In this document: positions 61,990 through 64,000 of the stretch, piece by piece
Position numbering within the stretch: position 1 is the first letter of the stretch
How the letters are laid out: every line of letters begins with the position of its first letter
Source: Fratercula arctica
Lineage: Eukaryota > Chordata > Aves > Charadriiformes > Alcidae
DNA: 64,000 bases
Assembly: GCA_947846985.1 (NCBI GenBank)
Contig: CANTUZ010000008.1
Location: 42,116,817 to 42,180,816, forward strand
Direction of reading: 5' to 3'
Translations under genes and position numbers: made by a program
The notes under the pieces: model-generated
What the model was told of the DNA's origin: nothing
Database searches by the model: none
The model's input: the letters and a program-made list of their open reading frames with translations, nothing else

Positions 61990-63241
61990 TGGAAAACCCT
62001 AACGAAGATGCCCTGCACGTCAGGACTCTGCTTCCCCACTGCCTTTGCTTTCTCCCACCTCTGTGCTGGCTGAATTGCCCCTTTGACACCGCTGCCATAC
62101 GCTGAGCTGCCGTGGGGCGGTGAGATGCGGAGCGGAGGGCAATAACACCTCCCTCTTCACAGCCTCTTTGTGCTGAGCCCAGCTAATTCTTTTCAGCTCG
62201 AACTTTTGGCTCTTTGGAGAAAGAGCTGTAATCCAACTTGAAACACCGTCTTGATTTGGGGATTTTTTTTTATTTTTTTTTTTTTAAAGATGAGCAAGAC
62301 TCCAGCGTCGCTGGAAAAGAGGCAGTTTGGTGGGAGGGGGTGGGGTTGATCCTCTGAGCTTGAGTTAATTCCAATGGGAAAACTCTTCAGTCGGAGCTGG
62401 CTGGAGGGAAGACGCTCGCTGCTGAGCTCTTCCACTAAATCTGCTCATGAGTTCCAGGGAAAGCCATCAGGGTCACTGGGAAGAGGAGCACTCCAAGAAG
62501 TGTTGAGTAGACCAGACAGAAAGGGATGAAGAGAGCTCCTTCATGTTGAGGAGCTCCACAAAGGCTGGATCAGGGTGAGGAGGGTTCAAAAACTCATCTC
62601 AGAGCACAGATTTCAGGGAAATAAAATGAAGAACTGAAGATGCTTCTACATTCTCCTCTCGCACACTTGCAGAGTTCAGTTAAGCTGTGACTGGGGCTCA
62701 GAGGATGCCAATCAACTCGTCAAGAGTGATAAATGGCACCTACTGTCTCCAACATGTGATGAGATGTTGAGATTTTCGGCTGCTGTCTTGCCAAGACAAG
62801 CCTTGCCGAGTTGCCAGTCCCCTGGACCTGTTAGGGAGGATGTCTGTGTTGGCCTTTCAGCCCTGAGCCGGGATGGATGATAGCAAGGGGGATGCCGTGG
62901 CAACTTGGCTGGTGCTTGCAGGACCCCTGCGCTCCAGCTGTCCCCACCCTGGGTGCATCTAGGAGGTGCCACCAGGCTGGCGGTGGCCATCAAGATGGTG
63001 GATGCTTCATGCACTGGTGGGAGATGCCACCACACCTCTGAGCCCCAGGGCTTTGCAGGCAGGCTGGAAAAGGTGGCTGCTCATCGGCTGCTCCAGCGCA
63101 GAATCCACCTGCCGTGTTGGAGAGTGGGCTCCAAGGTGCCACCTCCCTGCCCCACCGCCCTTTTTTAAGGCCCTCCTTTCCACCGCTTCCACCCCAAAGC
63201 TTTCCAGCTTTTGCAAGCACCCAGCAGGAGAAGGTGTGTGT

Positions 63242-63257
63242 GGGGGGGGGGGGGGGG
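63242..63257. repeat. poly-G tract (16 G)
   Basis: An uninterrupted G run follows GTGTGTGT and is itself followed by CGTGCGGGGGC. It is G-quadruplex competent and a likely length-error site. Confidence 0.92.
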
Positions 63258-63410
63258 CGTGCGGGGGCAGCACCCAGGGAGCACCCAGGGAGGAGGGTGG
63301 GGAAGCTGGACCAGGCATTGAGGGGAAGCCCAAAGCGGAGAGGAGCCTGAGGTGCTTCATGCAGTCCCTGATGCTTTTCACACCTCACCTCCAGCCACAG
63401 CCGGTGCCAG

Positions 63411-63672
63411 GGGATCGGTACTGGGATCGGTACCATGGGATTGACACGGGGATTGGTACTGCCAGGATTGGCACTTGGGACGGGTACCGCTGGGATCGGT
63501 ACTGCTGGGATCGGTACTGGGATGGGTACTGTGGGATCTGCACTGGGATCGGTACTGGGGGTTTGATACTGGGATTGGTACTGCCGGGATCGGCACTGGG
63601 CTCGGTACCGAGGGATCAGCATCAGGGTCGGCACTGTGGGATCGCACCGGTATCGGTACCGAGGGATCGGCT
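63411..63672. repeat. minisatellite, GGGATCGGTACT-type 12-18 bp unit
   Basis: Many diverged copies of GGGATCGGTACT, some with 3- or 6-base inserts (GCTGGGATCGGTACT, GCCGGGATCGGCACT), run head to tail for about 260 bases. Unit length is always a multiple of three, so the minus strand reads a PIPVPI/RYR-type repeat through the whole array. This explains the 288-codon open frame at 62990-63856. Variation is mostly T/C at fixed positions. Confidence 0.9.
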
Positions 63673-63990
63673 CAGCCCAGCCCAGGCTCTCCATCGCCTC
63701 ATCCAGCTTCTGCCTCCGCCGTCTGCTGGGGGCTCCCTCCCCTTGGCCGCTTCGGGAGGTGTCCCGGTGCCCCCCCGGTGCCCCCCGGGGGACAAGGGCC
63801 CTCGCCGCCGCGGGACGGCGGGAGAAGGGAAAATTTTCCTCTGGGTCCCCGCACACTCGCAGACCCGCACCCGCCCGGGATTCTTCCCGAATTTCCCTCT
63901 CTCACACGCGCGCGCGCCGCCACTCCTCACTTTTTTTTATTTTTATTATGTATTTACAGGTGAAAAAGCGGGCGCGCACACGCGTTACTC
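63640..63990. promoter_or_regulatory. CpG island at the right edge
   Basis: GC-rich sequence with frequent CpG (GCCGCCGCGGGACGGCGGG, CACACGCGCGCGCGCCGCC) follows the minisatellite. Near 63930-63959 a T-rich tract ends ATTTACAG|GTG, acceptor-like on the + strand. The island is cut by the window end, so whether a gene starts here cannot be told. Confidence 0.5.
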
Positions 63991-64000
63991 CCCCCCCCCC
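63991..64000. repeat. poly-C run at window end
   Basis: The last ten bases are C. The run continues past the window or marks a sequence gap, since such tracts commonly end contigs. Confidence 0.8.

Larger units (their letters stand above)
56001..63407. other. non-coding interval, nothing recognised as a gene
   Basis: No gene is supported. A 24-base A tract at 57458-57481 could be the tail of a retrocopy, but the upstream sequence is not recognised. A 17-bp direct duplication lies at 61956-61989. T-rich runs occur near 62262-62285 and a 16-base G run at 63242-63257. Splice-like sites near 61158 and 61372 stand alone. Confidence 0.45.

Noticed and set aside
62990..63856. 288-codon open frame on the minus strand
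   Set aside because: It is produced by the three-base-periodic minisatellite plus flanking GC-rich sequence, with no recognisable domain outside the repeat.
1..64000. tRNA, rRNA, snRNA genes, CRISPR arrays, prokaryotic operons
   Set aside because: No A/B-box tRNA fold, rRNA core sequence, spacer-repeat periodicity or ribosome binding site pattern was recognised; the content is vertebrate nuclear DNA.

Overview
The window looks like gene-poor nuclear DNA from a bird, most likely a neoavian. The evidence is three 5'-truncated CR1 LINE copies plus a CR1 tail fragment, all carrying the CR1 end signature (tandem ATTCTATG-type octamers), and one solo LTR of the avian endogenous-retrovirus type (starts TGTCCTGGTTTCAAC, ATTAAA polyadenylation signal, then a pyrimidine-rich tail). 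Repeat density is otherwise low. There are no operons, ribosome binding sites or long open reading frames with codon structure. No prokaryotic, plasmid or phage feature is present.

No complete protein-coding gene can be supported. The best coding candidate is one 90-nt exon at 236-325 on the + strand with good splice sites. A second candidate exon starts at 5001 and continues the same phase to a stop at 5084-5086. Joined, the translation loosely resembles a netrin-type (NTR) domain, but I cannot confirm this. If real, the left edge holds the end of a gene and the rest is intergenic or the intron of something larger.

Layout: 0.2-5.1 kb holds the exon candidates, an 82-bp perfect fold-back built from LTR-like sequence (760-1029), and a small CpG-rich patch with a minus-strand splice donor (3361-3700). 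5-21 kb is AT-rich non-coding DNA with several conserved-element-like blocks, a CR1 tail fragment at 10.1 kb, a pentanucleotide repeat at 18.1 kb and a cluster of TTAGCAC-type motifs at 18.5 kb. 21.5-22.0 kb is the solo LTR. 25.1-25.45 kb is a CpG island. 27.0 kb is a tetranucleotide repeat. 29.5-29.9 kb is a CR1. 37.15-37.27 kb is a short CR1. 50.06-50.72 kb is a strong CpG island that may start a small spliced transcript. 52.8-53.6 kb holds two more conserved-element-like blocks. 55.0-55.46 kb is a reverse-oriented CR1 followed by another CpG island at 55.69-56.0 kb. 63.4-64.0 kb is a GGGATCGGTACT minisatellite running into a CpG island and a poly-C tract at the window edge.

The pattern (sparse repeats, scattered AT-rich blocks rich in homeodomain-type TAAT/ATTA words, isolated CpG islands) is what a gene desert around a developmental regulator can look like. 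That reading is inference; alignment to other bird genomes would decide it.
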